A DNA stretch of 64,000 nucleotides from Actibacterium sp. 188UL27-1 (GTDB lineage Bacteria > Pseudomonadota > Alphaproteobacteria > Rhodobacterales > Rhodobacteraceae): the NCBI RefSeq assembly GCF_016901225.1, contig NZ_JAFEUL010000010.1:1-64000 (forward strand). Reading direction: 5' to 3'. Each line of letters starts with the position of its first letter. Within the stretch, counting starts at the first letter, position 1. The position numbers and the translations under genes are program-made. The notes below the pieces were generated by a model. That model saw nothing but the letters and a program-made list of their open reading frames with translations. It was not told the origin of the DNA and searched no databases. Below are positions 44,568 to 52,915 of this stretch, piece by piece.

Positions 44568-44873
44568 ATGTCCCCCCATGTCATTGAAACCGTCCTGTTC
44601 AAATTGAAGGACGGCATCACCAAGGACGCCTTCGTCGAAACGCTGGATGCGGCAAACCGGTTCATCACCTCCTGCCCCGGTTTCATCGCCCGCCGCCTGT
44701 CCTGCACTGCAGACGGCACCTGGATCGAACATATCGAGTGGGAGAGTATGGACCACGCCAAAGCCGCCGCCGCCCAAATTGGCAGCAACAGCGACGCCAG
44801 CGCCATGGTTCAGGCAATCTCTGGCGAAAGTGTCACGCTGATGCATTCGGACCTTGCCGTCTCAATCGGCTAG
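44568..44873 (+). CDS. Small dimeric alpha/beta-barrel (Dabb/ABM-like) protein
   Basis: About 101 residues with the ferredoxin-like pattern of antibiotic-biosynthesis-monooxygenase and stress-responsive barrel proteins: VIETVLFKLKDGITKDAFVE strand-helix start, PGFIARRLSC strand, WIEHIEWESMDHAKAAA strand-helix. No catalytic residue can be named. It is divergent from the choline sulfatase gene, with about 150 bases between starts. Confidence 0.65.
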   Translation: MSPHVIETVLFKLKDGITKDAFVETLDAANRFITSCPGFIARRLSCTADGTWIEHIEWESMDHAKAAAAQIGSNSDASAMVQAISGESVTLMHSDLAVSIG

Positions 44874-45136
44874 CCTGCGGCCTAACCTTGGGCGGGCCGA
44901 TATCGCGCCCACCCAAGGTCCCTCCAAACGATAGGTGGCGCCCAGTCCCCATAGGGCCAACAGCAAGTCAGCCACCGAACCGGTCCTTTGGGGCGCAGAG
45001 GTTTCAAGGTCTGGTTTTTCCGCACGACACGCTTAATTGATGATGGCAGAAACATTAACGCGGCCCTGCATCACCGTGCGGAGCGTATGTATGGTTTGTG
45101 CATCGTTTCTGTATCTGATGTGCAGGCCGGTTTCGG

Positions 45137-45589
45137 CTAGGCGCGTTCATCCTTTGGCGAGCCCATGACGACATAGGATGTGATCGCGCTCACCTGCGGC
45201 AGGGTCCCCAGAATGTCGGTATGAAACAGCTTGTAAGCGGCCAGATCCGCGACCTCGACCCGCAAAAGATACTCCACCGCGCCGGTGATATTGTGACATT
45301 CCCGCACCTGCGGCGCGCGGGAGATTGCGCGTTCAAACGCTTCCTGGCTCGCCTTGGTGTGGCTGGATAAACCCACTGTAATATAAGCTAAAAATCCTGA
45401 TCCAAGTGCTGTCCGATCCAACGTGGCGCGGTAACCTGTGATGATCCCCCGCCGCTCCAGATCTTGGACCCGCCGCAAACAGGCCGACGCTGACAACCCC
45501 ACCCGCTCTGCAAGCGCCGTATTGCTCAGCCGTCCGTCTCGGGACAGTTCTTGCAATATTCGATCATTGATCTGGTCAATTTCGGTCAT
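45137..45589 (-). CDS. Lrp/AsnC-family transcriptional regulator
   Basis: About 150 residues. N-terminal helix-turn-helix (about 5-60): IDQINDRILQELSRDGRLSN, ALAERVGLSASACLRRV. C-terminal RAM domain (about 70-145) binds amino acids: ITGAVEYLLRVEV, ITSYVVMG. Divergent from a LysE-family exporter, whose gene it most likely controls in response to an amino acid. Confidence 0.92.
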   Translation of the reverse strand: MTEIDQINDRILQELSRDGRLSNTALAERVGLSASACLRRVQDLERRGIITGYRATLDRTALGSGFLAYITVGLSSHTKASQEAFERAISRAPQVRECHNITGAVEYLLRVEVADLAAYKLFHTDILGTLPQVSAITSYVVMGSPKDERA

Positions 45590-45591
45590 TT

Positions 45592-45628
45592 CTTGCGAAT
45601 TTTCCGTATCTGCGCTGAAGAACGCAAG
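45592..45628. promoter_or_regulatory. Inverted repeat in the lrp/lysE-like divergent promoter
   Basis: CTTGCG (45592-45597) and CGCAAG (45623-45628) form a widely spaced dyad in the 72-base gap between the two genes. Wide spacing suits the octameric Lrp family. No functional evidence. Confidence 0.3.
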
Positions 45629-45661
45629 CTAATTGTGCGAAAGATGCGCTCTTCTTGCAGT

Positions 45662-46264
45662 ATGACCTACGAACTCCTTTTGGCCCTGGCCAGCTTCGCC
45701 TTCGTCTCCTCCATCACGCCGGGGCCCAACAACCTGATGCTGATGGCGTCAGGTGCCAATTTCGGCTTCCGCCGCACGATCCCCCACATGTTGGGCGTCG
45801 GCTTGGGCTTTGTCCTTATGGTGGTTCTGGTGGGCTTGGGCCTCGCTCAAGTCTTTGAAGTATATCCGTTTTCCCATACGGTTCTGATGGTACTGTCCAT
45901 CACATATTTGCTTTATCTGGCTTGGAAAATTGCGACAGCCGCACCGCCAGCCGACACCGCCGAAACTGCTGAAAAACGTCCCATCACCTTCCTCCAGGCC
46001 GCCGCATTCCAGTGGGTCAACCCCAAGGCCTGGACCATGGCTCTGACGGCCGTCACCGTCTACGCGCCGGACAAGACAATGCTCACTATCCTCATGGTCG
46101 CGGTGGTCTTCGGTCTGATTAACCTGCCCGCTGTCAGCAGTTGGACGGTGCTGGGGCAAAAGATGCGCCTTGTGCTGACAAATCCCAAAAGGCTGCGCCT
46201 TTTCAACTGGTTGATGGCGGGCCTGCTGATCGCGTCCCTGTATTATCCTCTGACGATGGGGTAG
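45662..46264 (+). CDS. LysE-family amino-acid exporter
   Basis: About 200 residues with six membrane segments. The family motif is SSITPGPNNLMLMASGANFG near residue 16, and QWVNPKAWTMAL near 120 is also typical. It exports an amino acid or related metabolite across the inner membrane. ATG 45662 (MTYELLLAL) starts right at helix 1; the frame is open further upstream but overlaps the regulator gene. Regulated, by position, by the divergent Lrp-type gene. Confidence 0.92.
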   Translation: MTYELLLALASFAFVSSITPGPNNLMLMASGANFGFRRTIPHMLGVGLGFVLMVVLVGLGLAQVFEVYPFSHTVLMVLSITYLLYLAWKIATAAPPADTAETAEKRPITFLQAAAFQWVNPKAWTMALTAVTVYAPDKTMLTILMVAVVFGLINLPAVSSWTVLGQKMRLVLTNPKRLRLFNWLMAGLLIASLYYPLTMG

Positions 46265-46348
46265 GGCGAGCGCCAAAACGCCCCATGACAAGGGTCGTGG
46301 CGGCTCCTATAAGGGCGACGATTTCGTATTGCTTTAAGGACTGCCGCG

Positions 46349-47269
46349 ATGACCACTCTCGTTTTTGGCCACAAATCCCCTGATACTGATTCCACCGGAT
46401 CGCCCCTGATCTGGGCCTGGTATCTATCGCATGTCAAAGACACACCTGCCGAGGCCCGTCTTTTGGGGGAACCCAATACCGAGGCGGCCTTCATGCTGGA
46501 CCGTTGGAAGCTGGAAAAGCCTGAAATCATTGAAGATGTCGCTGAAGGTCAGGCGGTGGTGATCGTCGATACCAACAACCCGGCAGAGCTGCCTGCCGCC
46601 ATAAATGCCGCCGATATCCAGGGTATCATCGACCACCATAAGCTGGTCGGTGGTCTGGAAACCAAGGGCCCTATCGACATCACCGTCCGCCCGCTCGCCT
46701 GCACCGCGACGATCATGTACGAATTGATCGGCAAACACATGGCCGAAATGCCTGGCAACCTGAAGGGCGCGATGCTGTCCTGCATCTTGTCCGATACGTT
46801 GGAATTCCGCTCCCCCACCACGACACAGACCGACAAGGCCGTGGCCCATGCTTTGGCTGAGGAATTGAGCGTTGATCTTGGCACCTATGCGGCCGAGATG
46901 TTTGCCGCGAAATCGGATGTTTCCGCGTTTTCGGATGTTGAATTGCTGCGGATGGACAGCAAGGCCTACGAAGTCGCAGGTACCAAATTTCGCGTGAGCG
47001 TTCTGGAAACGACGGCTCCCGGCATCCCCTTGGATCGCAAGGATAGCCTGATGGAGGCGATGACCGAGGTAGCCTCCGAAGATGGGGTTGATCAGGTGCT
47101 TTTGTTTGTGGTCGATATCCTGAAGGAAGAGGCCACGCTGCTGGTGCCGAACGAACTGGTAAAAACGATCGCCGAGAAAAGCTTTGGTGCGACCGTTTCT
47201 GGCAGTACCGTGGTATTGCCAGGGGTGATGAGCCGCAAAAAGCAGATCATTCCAAACCTCGCCATCTGA
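46349..47269 (+). CDS. ppaC: Manganese-dependent inorganic pyrophosphatase
   Basis: About 306 residues of family II PPase. N-terminal DHH domain: GHKSPDTDSTGS with metal ligands, VIVDTNNPAEL, IIDHHKLVGG (DHH motif near 97), SCILSDTLEFRSPT. C-terminal DHHA2 domain ends with SRKKQIIPNLAI, where arginine and lysines grip the substrate. It hydrolyses pyrophosphate to phosphate. AAGGA precedes the ATG. Confidence 0.96.
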   Translation: MTTLVFGHKSPDTDSTGSPLIWAWYLSHVKDTPAEARLLGEPNTEAAFMLDRWKLEKPEIIEDVAEGQAVVIVDTNNPAELPAAINAADIQGIIDHHKLVGGLETKGPIDITVRPLACTATIMYELIGKHMAEMPGNLKGAMLSCILSDTLEFRSPTTTQTDKAVAHALAEELSVDLGTYAAEMFAAKSDVSAFSDVELLRMDSKAYEVAGTKFRVSVLETTAPGIPLDRKDSLMEAMTEVASEDGVDQVLLFVVDILKEEATLLVPNELVKTIAEKSFGATVSGSTVVLPGVMSRKKQIIPNLAI

Positions 47270-47400
47270 ATCCTGGCCCGGTGGAGGGGCGCCTCACCAC
47301 CCTTTCAGGGCTGTTCGTTGCCCCTGCGCCTTTCGGCACGCGCGATGGTGCAGGCCTAGGCACTGCTGGTGACGTGGCTATTGCGCGACAAACATGACAC

Positions 47401-47423
47401 AAGGAACGCGACCAGCGTTCCTT
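47401..47423 (+). terminator. Hairpin, likely terminator after ppaC
   Basis: AAGGAACGC-GACCA-GCGTTCCTT is a perfect 9-bp stem followed by TCCTCTT. It ends 19 bases before the start of the HAD gene, so it could also affect translation of that gene. Confidence 0.5.
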
Positions 47424-47442
47424 TCCTCTTGGTAGGTCTTCC

Positions 47443-48312
47443 GTGACTGACATTATCCCGAATTTCGCCACGATATCCCGTCGCTACGATGCCGTTTTCG
47501 TTGATCTGTGGGGATGCGTTCATAATGGCATCATGGCCTTTCCGGAGGCCATTGCCGCGTTGAGGGCTTTTCGCGCCGAGGGGGGGCGGGTCGTTTTGGT
47601 GACCAATGCACCGCGTCCCCGACATTCCGTTGCCGCGCAAATCGCCCGGATGGATGTCCCTGACGATGCATGGGACACGATCGCAACCTCCGGTGACAGT
47701 GCGCGCCTCGCCATGTTCCAAGGGGCCGTGGGCGAAAAGGTGTACCATATCGGCGAAGGCCATGACGCGCCCTTTTTTGAGCCGCTCAAGATGTTGAGCG
47801 ACCCGGTTTCCATCAGCCAAGTGCCATTGGATCAGGCTGAGGGCATCGTCTGCACTGGGCCATTCGATCCCCATGCGGATCCAGAGATCAACCGCCCCGA
47901 CTTTTTATATGCCAAGGCAAAGGGTCTGAAGTTTCTTTGCGCCAATCCCGACATCGTCGTGGATCGGGGCGAGAGCCGGGAATGGTGCGCCGGGGCCCTC
48001 GCGAAATTGTATACCGAGATGGGGGGCGACAGCCTTTATTTTGGAAAGCCCCACCCGCCGATCTATGACCTTGCGCGTCGGCGTCTGATTGAGGTAGGCG
48101 GCGCGGATGATGACCGTATCGTCTGCATCGGAGATGGCCCGCTCACGGATGTCGCAGGCGGCATGGGCGAGGGCCTGGATGTGATCTTTATCACGGGCGG
48201 GCTCGCTGCGGCAGAAACCCGGACAGAGACCCAGCCTGATCCGCAAGCGCTGCGGGATTATTTGACAGCTGAGCAGATGTCCCCCACCTATGCTTTAGGA
48301 TTTCTGCGATAA
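47443..48312 (+). CDS. HAD-superfamily subfamily IIA hydrolase (TIGR01459-like)
   Basis: About 289 residues. Motif I AVFVDLWGCVHNG, motif II GRVVLVTNAPRPR, motif III YFGKPHPPIYDLA, motif IV VCIGDGPLTDVAGGMGEG; cap domain between. As in the HAD gene at 27599, the second aspartate of motif I is replaced (here Trp), a feature of this subgroup. Role unknown. Starts with GTG 47443, preceded by a weak GGTAGG. Confidence 0.88.
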   Translation: MTDIIPNFATISRRYDAVFVDLWGCVHNGIMAFPEAIAALRAFRAEGGRVVLVTNAPRPRHSVAAQIARMDVPDDAWDTIATSGDSARLAMFQGAVGEKVYHIGEGHDAPFFEPLKMLSDPVSISQVPLDQAEGIVCTGPFDPHADPEINRPDFLYAKAKGLKFLCANPDIVVDRGESREWCAGALAKLYTEMGGDSLYFGKPHPPIYDLARRRLIEVGGADDDRIVCIGDGPLTDVAGGMGEGLDVIFITGGLAAAETRTETQPDPQALRDYLTAEQMSPTYALGFLR

Positions 48313-48374
48313 CAACACAGTAACAAAGTTACCAGATCATGCGACTTTATGGCATAAAATTGCTTTTTAAATTG

Positions 48375-48385
48375 CTGCATGGCAG
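48375..48385 (+). promoter_or_regulatory. PhaR-like palindrome before the MaoC hydratase gene
   Basis: CTGC-ATG-GCAG matches CTGC-N3-GCAG, the site reported for Rhodobacter PhaR. It lies 41 bases before the start at 48427, next to AT-rich sequence suited to a promoter. Confidence 0.45.
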
Positions 48386-48426
48386 AAAATTCGCTAGGTG
48401 GTGCGGTATGTTGTTCGGAGGTTCAC

Positions 48427-48885
48427 ATGCTTGATTCTGGTCACACTGATAATTTGCCCCGCGGTACGATTTGCATTGAAGATCTGGAAATTGGCATGGT
48501 CCGCGACCTGTCCAAGACGGTGACAGATGCGGATATCGAGATGTTCGCCGCCGTCTCAACTGACCACAACCCCGTGCATCTGGATGACGATTATGCACGC
48601 GATACAATTTTTGAAGGTCGGATTGCCCATGGCATGCTGACCGCTGGCTTGATCTCTGCCGTCATCGGGGAGCAGTTGCCTGGCCACGGAACTGTTTACC
48701 TCGGTCAATCGCTGAAATTCATGGCACCTGTTCGGCCTGGTGATCGGGTCCGTGCCGTGGTTGAGGTGTTGGATATCGATTACGCCAAGCGGCGCGTGCA
48801 ACTCGCCACCCATTGCGAGGTAGACGATAAGATCGTGCTGAAGGGGGAGGCCACGGTGCTGGCACCCAGCCGCAAGTTCGACTGA
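48427..48885 (+). CDS. MaoC-family (R)-specific enoyl-CoA hydratase-like protein
   Basis: About 152 residues of a single hotdog. The hydratase motif is present: AVSTDHNPVHLDDDYARDTIFEGRIAHGM, with Asp and His of the active site near residues 50-55. PhaJ-type enzymes make (R)-3-hydroxyacyl-CoA for polyhydroxyalkanoate synthesis; the PhaR-like site upstream supports that role but does not prove it. ATG 48427 chosen because GGAGG lies five bases upstream. Confidence 0.86.
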   Translation: MLDSGHTDNLPRGTICIEDLEIGMVRDLSKTVTDADIEMFAAVSTDHNPVHLDDDYARDTIFEGRIAHGMLTAGLISAVIGEQLPGHGTVYLGQSLKFMAPVRPGDRVRAVVEVLDIDYAKRRVQLATHCEVDDKIVLKGEATVLAPSRKFD

Positions 48886-48934
48886 CCCACAACCCCGCTT
48901 GCGCTTGCCCCGCCGCCCGGCTACCTGAGCGGCC

Positions 48935-49858
48935 ATGCGGATCATCCGACATTTATCAGAGGTAACTGACCAGGATCGCGGCACTGCCGCGGCCATCGGT
49001 AACTTTGACGGCGTCCATCTGGGGCATCAAGCTGTCATCGAACGGGCGCGTCGGCCCGAACGCGCCCTGGGTGTTTTGACATTCGAGCCCCATCCCCGCG
49101 AGGCTTTTGCGCCCGATGCGCCTCCTTTTCGACTGATGGATGCCCGCGCCCGGGCGCACCGATTGGAAAAGTTGGGCGTTGATCTGTTGTTTGAACTGCC
49201 TTTTGACGGGGTGCGCTATCTGAACGATCAGGATTTTTGCGCAGAGGTGCTGGTCCGGGGTCTTGGCGTGTCGAATGTGACCGTCGGCGCGGATTTCAGA
49301 TTTGGTGCCGGGCGAACCGGATCAGTCGATACATTGATCGCGGCTGGTGCGACACTTGGCTTTGGCGTCACCATTTCCGATCTGGTTCTGGAAGCGGATC
49401 ATGAAGTGTCGTCGACTGCCATTCGTGCGGCCTTGACCAAGGGTGATCCCGGCGGCGCAGCGGCGATGTTGGGCCATTGGCATCGGATCGAAGGGCCCGT
49501 TCAGCACGGTGAAAAGCGTGGGCGCGAACTAGGCTATCCCACGGCCAACATGTCGATGGCGGGGCGACATCTGCCCAAGTTGGGGGTCTATGCGGTCCGT
49601 GTTGATGTCCTGTCGGGGCCGCATCAGGGCAGCTATGGGGGAGCGGCCTCCCTTGGAGTCAGGCCGATGTTCGGGGAAAACCAGCCTAATCTTGAGACAT
49701 TCATCTTTGATTTCAGCGGTGATCTTTACGGTGCCGAACTTTCAGTCGCGCTTGTCGATTTCTTGCGCCCGGAGATAAAGTTCGACGGGCTCGACCCGCT
49801 GATCGCGCAAATGGCCAAGGATTGCGAAGAGGCTCGCCAGCGGCTCGCCGCCCTCTAA
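48935..49858 (+). CDS. ribF: Bifunctional riboflavin kinase/FAD synthetase
   Basis: About 307 residues. FAD-synthetase domain (about 15-175): AIGNFDGVHLGHQAVI, VLTFEPHPREAF and EVSSTAIRAAL. Riboflavin-kinase domain (about 185-305): GRELGYPTANM, GVYAVRV, NLETFIFDFSGDLYG. It makes FMN and FAD from riboflavin. It starts 49 bases after the MaoC gene. No FMN riboswitch is seen in the short gap. Confidence 0.96.
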   Translation: MRIIRHLSEVTDQDRGTAAAIGNFDGVHLGHQAVIERARRPERALGVLTFEPHPREAFAPDAPPFRLMDARARAHRLEKLGVDLLFELPFDGVRYLNDQDFCAEVLVRGLGVSNVTVGADFRFGAGRTGSVDTLIAAGATLGFGVTISDLVLEADHEVSSTAIRAALTKGDPGGAAAMLGHWHRIEGPVQHGEKRGRELGYPTANMSMAGRHLPKLGVYAVRVDVLSGPHQGSYGGAASLGVRPMFGENQPNLETFIFDFSGDLYGAELSVALVDFLRPEIKFDGLDPLIAQMAKDCEEARQRLAAL

Positions 49859-50001
49859 CCATCGGGCGTCATAGGCCCATTTGGCGATGCCTTGGCATAC
49901 CGCCTGCACGGCAAACCTGCCCACGATCATCGCGCAACAGGGGGTGCCATGGGGGCGACCATGTCGAAAAGGCATGCAATATCGCGGTCAAGTGCTGAGC
50001 A

Positions 50002-50811
50002 TCAGCCCGCGAGAACAGCCGCAACAACGGCCTCGGGCGCATCCTCCTGCATCAGGTGTCCTGCCCGGTCGATGACGGTCAATGCGCCGTCTGTCAGCCG
50101 GTCGGCAAGGGCATGCCCCCGCGCGACTGGCAGCCAGTTATCATCAGCCCCCCATAACAGTTGGACATCACAGTCCATGGGGCCGTATCGGGGCTCCACC
50201 TCATCGGTAAACCGCTAATCCATCTGAGCAATCTGTGCATAGAAAGCAGGCTGCCCGACAGGCCCCTGCCAAGGGGGCATATAGGTGTCAAAGGCCTCTT
50301 GCCGCAGCGGTGCGTGGGCCGCGGTCTGCAAATAGGCGCGCAACAGGGCATCATGGGCATAGGCAGGCATCCCGGCAAAGGCCGCTTCATACTGCCGGAC
50401 ATGCTGGACAAAGGGTGATCCCCACGGTGCCATCGCGACCACGTCGAACAGAACCAACCGCCCATAGCGCACCTCGTCAAGGTGATAGGCCCGCAGGGCC
50501 GTGGCACCGCCAAAATCATGGGCCAGCACAGTCGGACGGTCCAATGCCCAATGCTGAAAGAGAGCCGCCACAAGACTGTTTTGAACCCCCAAGGAAACGT
50601 CGACCCCGGGCCCCATTTCGGATTGGCCATAGCCGATCAGATCGAAAAAATAACACTGGTAGGATCCCGCCAGTGCCGGAACGATCCGTCGCCAGACCTG
50701 GGCGGAAAACGGTGTCCCGTGAACCAGAACAAGTGGCGGGCCAGCCCCGGCCGTGCCCCAGGCCACGGATCGGCCCCCATGGTCAAACCGGTTCGGCAGG
50801 TCCAGCATCAT
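50002..50811 (-). pseudogene. Alpha/beta-hydrolase (haloalkane dehalogenase/epoxide hydrolase-like) with in-frame TAG
   Basis: The frame from ATG 50811 encodes an alpha/beta-hydrolase with VLVHGTPF oxyanion motif and nucleophile elbow LAHDFGG (Asp99, as in dehalogenases and epoxide hydrolases). A TAG at 50215-50217 stops it after 198 residues. The same frame continues for 71 more codons with typical C-terminal sequence: VQLLWGADDNWLP (acid) and IDRAGHLMQEDAP (catalytic His), then TAA. The full protein would be about 270 residues. The truncated product lacks the catalytic His and should be inactive, unless TAG is read through or is a sequencing error. Overlaps nadD by 4 bases. Confidence 0.82.
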
Positions 50812-51413
50812 CTACTCCAATCCCCCCGCGCGCGGATCGCCGAGGAGGAGATATCCACCATCGGAACATTGACAAAGCACCAGGCGGGCGCACGGGACCG
50901 CGCCAGGAGCGGTGCGCTTTGGGCTGGCAGTCGGAAGGCGGCATAGCGCTCTGCCGCCTTTGACATCCGGGCCGACAACCGCTGGTCGGGCCGGGCAATC
51001 ACGCCCAGGGGCACGGTTTGGATGATGCTCTGCCAGCGGTCCCACCGATGGAACTGCGCAAGATTATCAGCCCCCATCAGCCAGACGAAGTGCACACCTG
51101 GATAAAGCCGCGTCATTACTTCTAGCGTCTGAGCAGTGTATCTTGTGCCCAACCGCGCCTCCAAATCCGTCACCGTCACGCGCGGATGCTGCATGGCCGA
51201 ACGTGCCGCCGCCATGCGTTTGCCCAACGGGGCCGGGCCGTGGGGCTTGAGCGGGTTGCCAGGGGAGACCAGCCACCACACCTGATCCAATCCAAAGCGT
51301 TTCAAGGCTTCGCGTGTGATATGCGCATGCCCCCTATGGGCCGGATCGAAGGAGCCGCCCAACAGGCCGATGGCCTGGCCACGGGGAGCATGGGGCAAAA
51401 GGTATCGCTGCAT
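50808..51413 (-). CDS. nadD: Nicotinate-nucleotide adenylyltransferase
   Basis: About 201 residues. Nucleotidyltransferase motif [17 protein letters not shown] near residue 16, [29 protein letters not shown] and the C-terminal [12 protein letters not shown] (ISSTxIR motif). It makes deamido-NAD in NAD synthesis. The broken hydrolase gene begins at its stop. Confidence 0.95.
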   Translation of the reverse strand: MQRYLLPHAPRGQAIGLLGGSFDPAHRGHAHITREALKRFGLDQVWWLVSPGNPLKPHGPAPLGKRMAAARSAMQHPRVTVTDLEARLGTRYTAQTLEVMTRLYPGVHFVWLMGADNLAQFHRWDRWQSIIQTVPLGVIARPDQRLSARMSKAAERYAAFRLPAQSAPLLARSRAPAWCFVNVPMVDISSSAIRARGDWSR

Positions 51414-51511
51414 GTGGCCAAGGCTTAGCGCAACAATTCAGGGGGTGAAACGGTAATTCGGTGGCGTCGATGTCATTGGACGACGACGCTGGTGAAAGCT
51501 AGCATTCACCC

Positions 51512-52366
51512 ATGCGCCTGATCCTCTTGCTCATTGCTGCCCTTGCCGCACCTGTCGCCCTGGCGGAGACCATGGAGGATCGTGATACACCGGCCCGCAA
51601 TGCCGTCGTGAGTGTCGGGCGGTGCACTGGTACGTTAGTGGCGTCTGACATCGTGTTGACTGCAGCCCATTGCCTGTCGCGCAATCTGCGGGCGACCAAG
51701 CCCAATTTCCTGAAACCCGCCGCATGCGAAGGCCTGTCGCAGCAAGCCAGCCTGCAAAAGGGCGGATGGGAAGATCCGTTTCACTGGTATCAAATCCGGA
51801 ACAAGAAACGCCCGCCCATACGTATCGGCCCATCCAGCACCGAACCCCTGGCCGTGCATAGGCCCGGGGCCTACAGCATGGCCCCTTGTGCTGACATGGC
51901 ATTGCTCCGCCTGACCCGCCCTGTCTTGGCAGCGCATGCCGTGCCGCTTGATGTGGTGACCGGGCTGCCGCAGGATCAGGTCGACGGGTTGCTGACAAAG
52001 GCGCAGCTGCGCCATGCTGGTTGGGGCATGCCAACATTCCCACAGGCCCCCAGCGCGAAACGCCAGACCGGTCCGGTTGGCTTTTGGGGGGCCAATGATT
52101 GTCATGTCTTTGGGTTGCCACCGCTGCGATATAGCGGCCCCCATCGGATCCTTGCAGGCGATAGTGGTAGCCCCCTGCTCATGCGCACATCAAGCGGAGA
52201 GGTCGTGATTGGCGTCCTTTATGGTCGAGGTCTGCTGGACCGGCAGGTCTGCAACGGCATCTCGCCCCCTTTGCCAGAGCATCACGGCAGCTACACCCAG
52301 ACCTTTCGAACGTTGGGGCCTATTCCCTTGAAAGACTGGTTTGACCGGATGCTCCATAACAATTGA
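51512..52366 (+). CDS. Secreted trypsin-like serine protease
   Basis: About 284 residues. Signal peptide LILLLIAALAAPVALAE with cleavage after ALA, so periplasmic or secreted. Catalytic His53 in VLTAAHC, Asp in CADMALLRLT near 130 and Ser in ILAGDSGSPLLM near 218 form the chymotrypsin triad. Cysteine pairs around these sites suggest disulfides. No PDZ domain, so not DegP-like. Targets unknown. Confidence 0.9.
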   Translation: MRLILLLIAALAAPVALAETMEDRDTPARNAVVSVGRCTGTLVASDIVLTAAHCLSRNLRATKPNFLKPAACEGLSQQASLQKGGWEDPFHWYQIRNKKRPPIRIGPSSTEPLAVHRPGAYSMAPCADMALLRLTRPVLAAHAVPLDVVTGLPQDQVDGLLTKAQLRHAGWGMPTFPQAPSAKRQTGPVGFWGANDCHVFGLPPLRYSGPHRILAGDSGSPLLMRTSSGEVVIGVLYGRGLLDRQVCNGISPPLPEHHGSYTQTFRTLGPIPLKDWFDRMLHNN

Positions 52367-52375
52367 TCCCCTAGG

Positions 52376-52871
52376 TTGTTTGGAGGGTCCGCACTTGTCA
52401 TTGCAGATGCCCATTCTCTGCCGCGATTTATCCACCTTTTTGCGATTGGCCTCGCCCTTGGCGCATTCAACGATCGGATCATAGTGTGGTTCGGATCCGA
52501 TCATTCGCCGTATCGTTTACCGCTTACCGATATTGTCTTTATTTTTGCTGCGGTCGGCCTGCTTGGGTCTTTCCCTGGCATGGCTCACAGCCAGGGGTGG
52601 GTGCCGATATCACCTTATGAAAGCCTATCTGTTCCGTCGTTCTGTATCACCCTGCCAATCTTTGCTCCGCAGTCGCGGTGTGCCAGCGCATTTCTGACAA
52701 CACCGCCTATCCGCCACCTGGGCAATATTTCTTACGGGATCTACCTGTTACATGCCGGTTATCTGGACGTTGCTGCCGTCCTTGCAGCCGTTGGGGTAGG
52801 CCGTTTCTCTCGTCCGGGTTTTGGTTGTCGTCGTCGCAATTTCGAGCCTTTCGTTCCACCTTTTTGAATAG
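52376..52871 (+). pseudogene. Acyltransferase-3 (OafA/YrhL) gene, 3' remnant with frameshift
   Basis: Only the end of a membrane acyltransferase is left: FIHLFAIGLALGAF, a helix at FIFAAVGLLGSFPGM, and the conserved PPIRHLGNISYGIYLLHAGYLD. After about 52800 the frame shifts; in the next frame VRVLVVVVAISSLSFHLFE and TAG (52869-52871) supply the expected final helix. The first 200 or more residues, with the catalytic His, are missing. It starts 10 bases after the protease stop. Confidence 0.72.
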
Positions 52872-52915
52872 ATGGCACGGCAATCGATCCGAAGGCAGCT
52901 TTCTGGGCAGCGTGG

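Noticed and set aside
49742..49975. 77-codon minus-strand frame at the 3' end of ribF
   Set aside because: Mostly antisense to ribF, no start site or homology.
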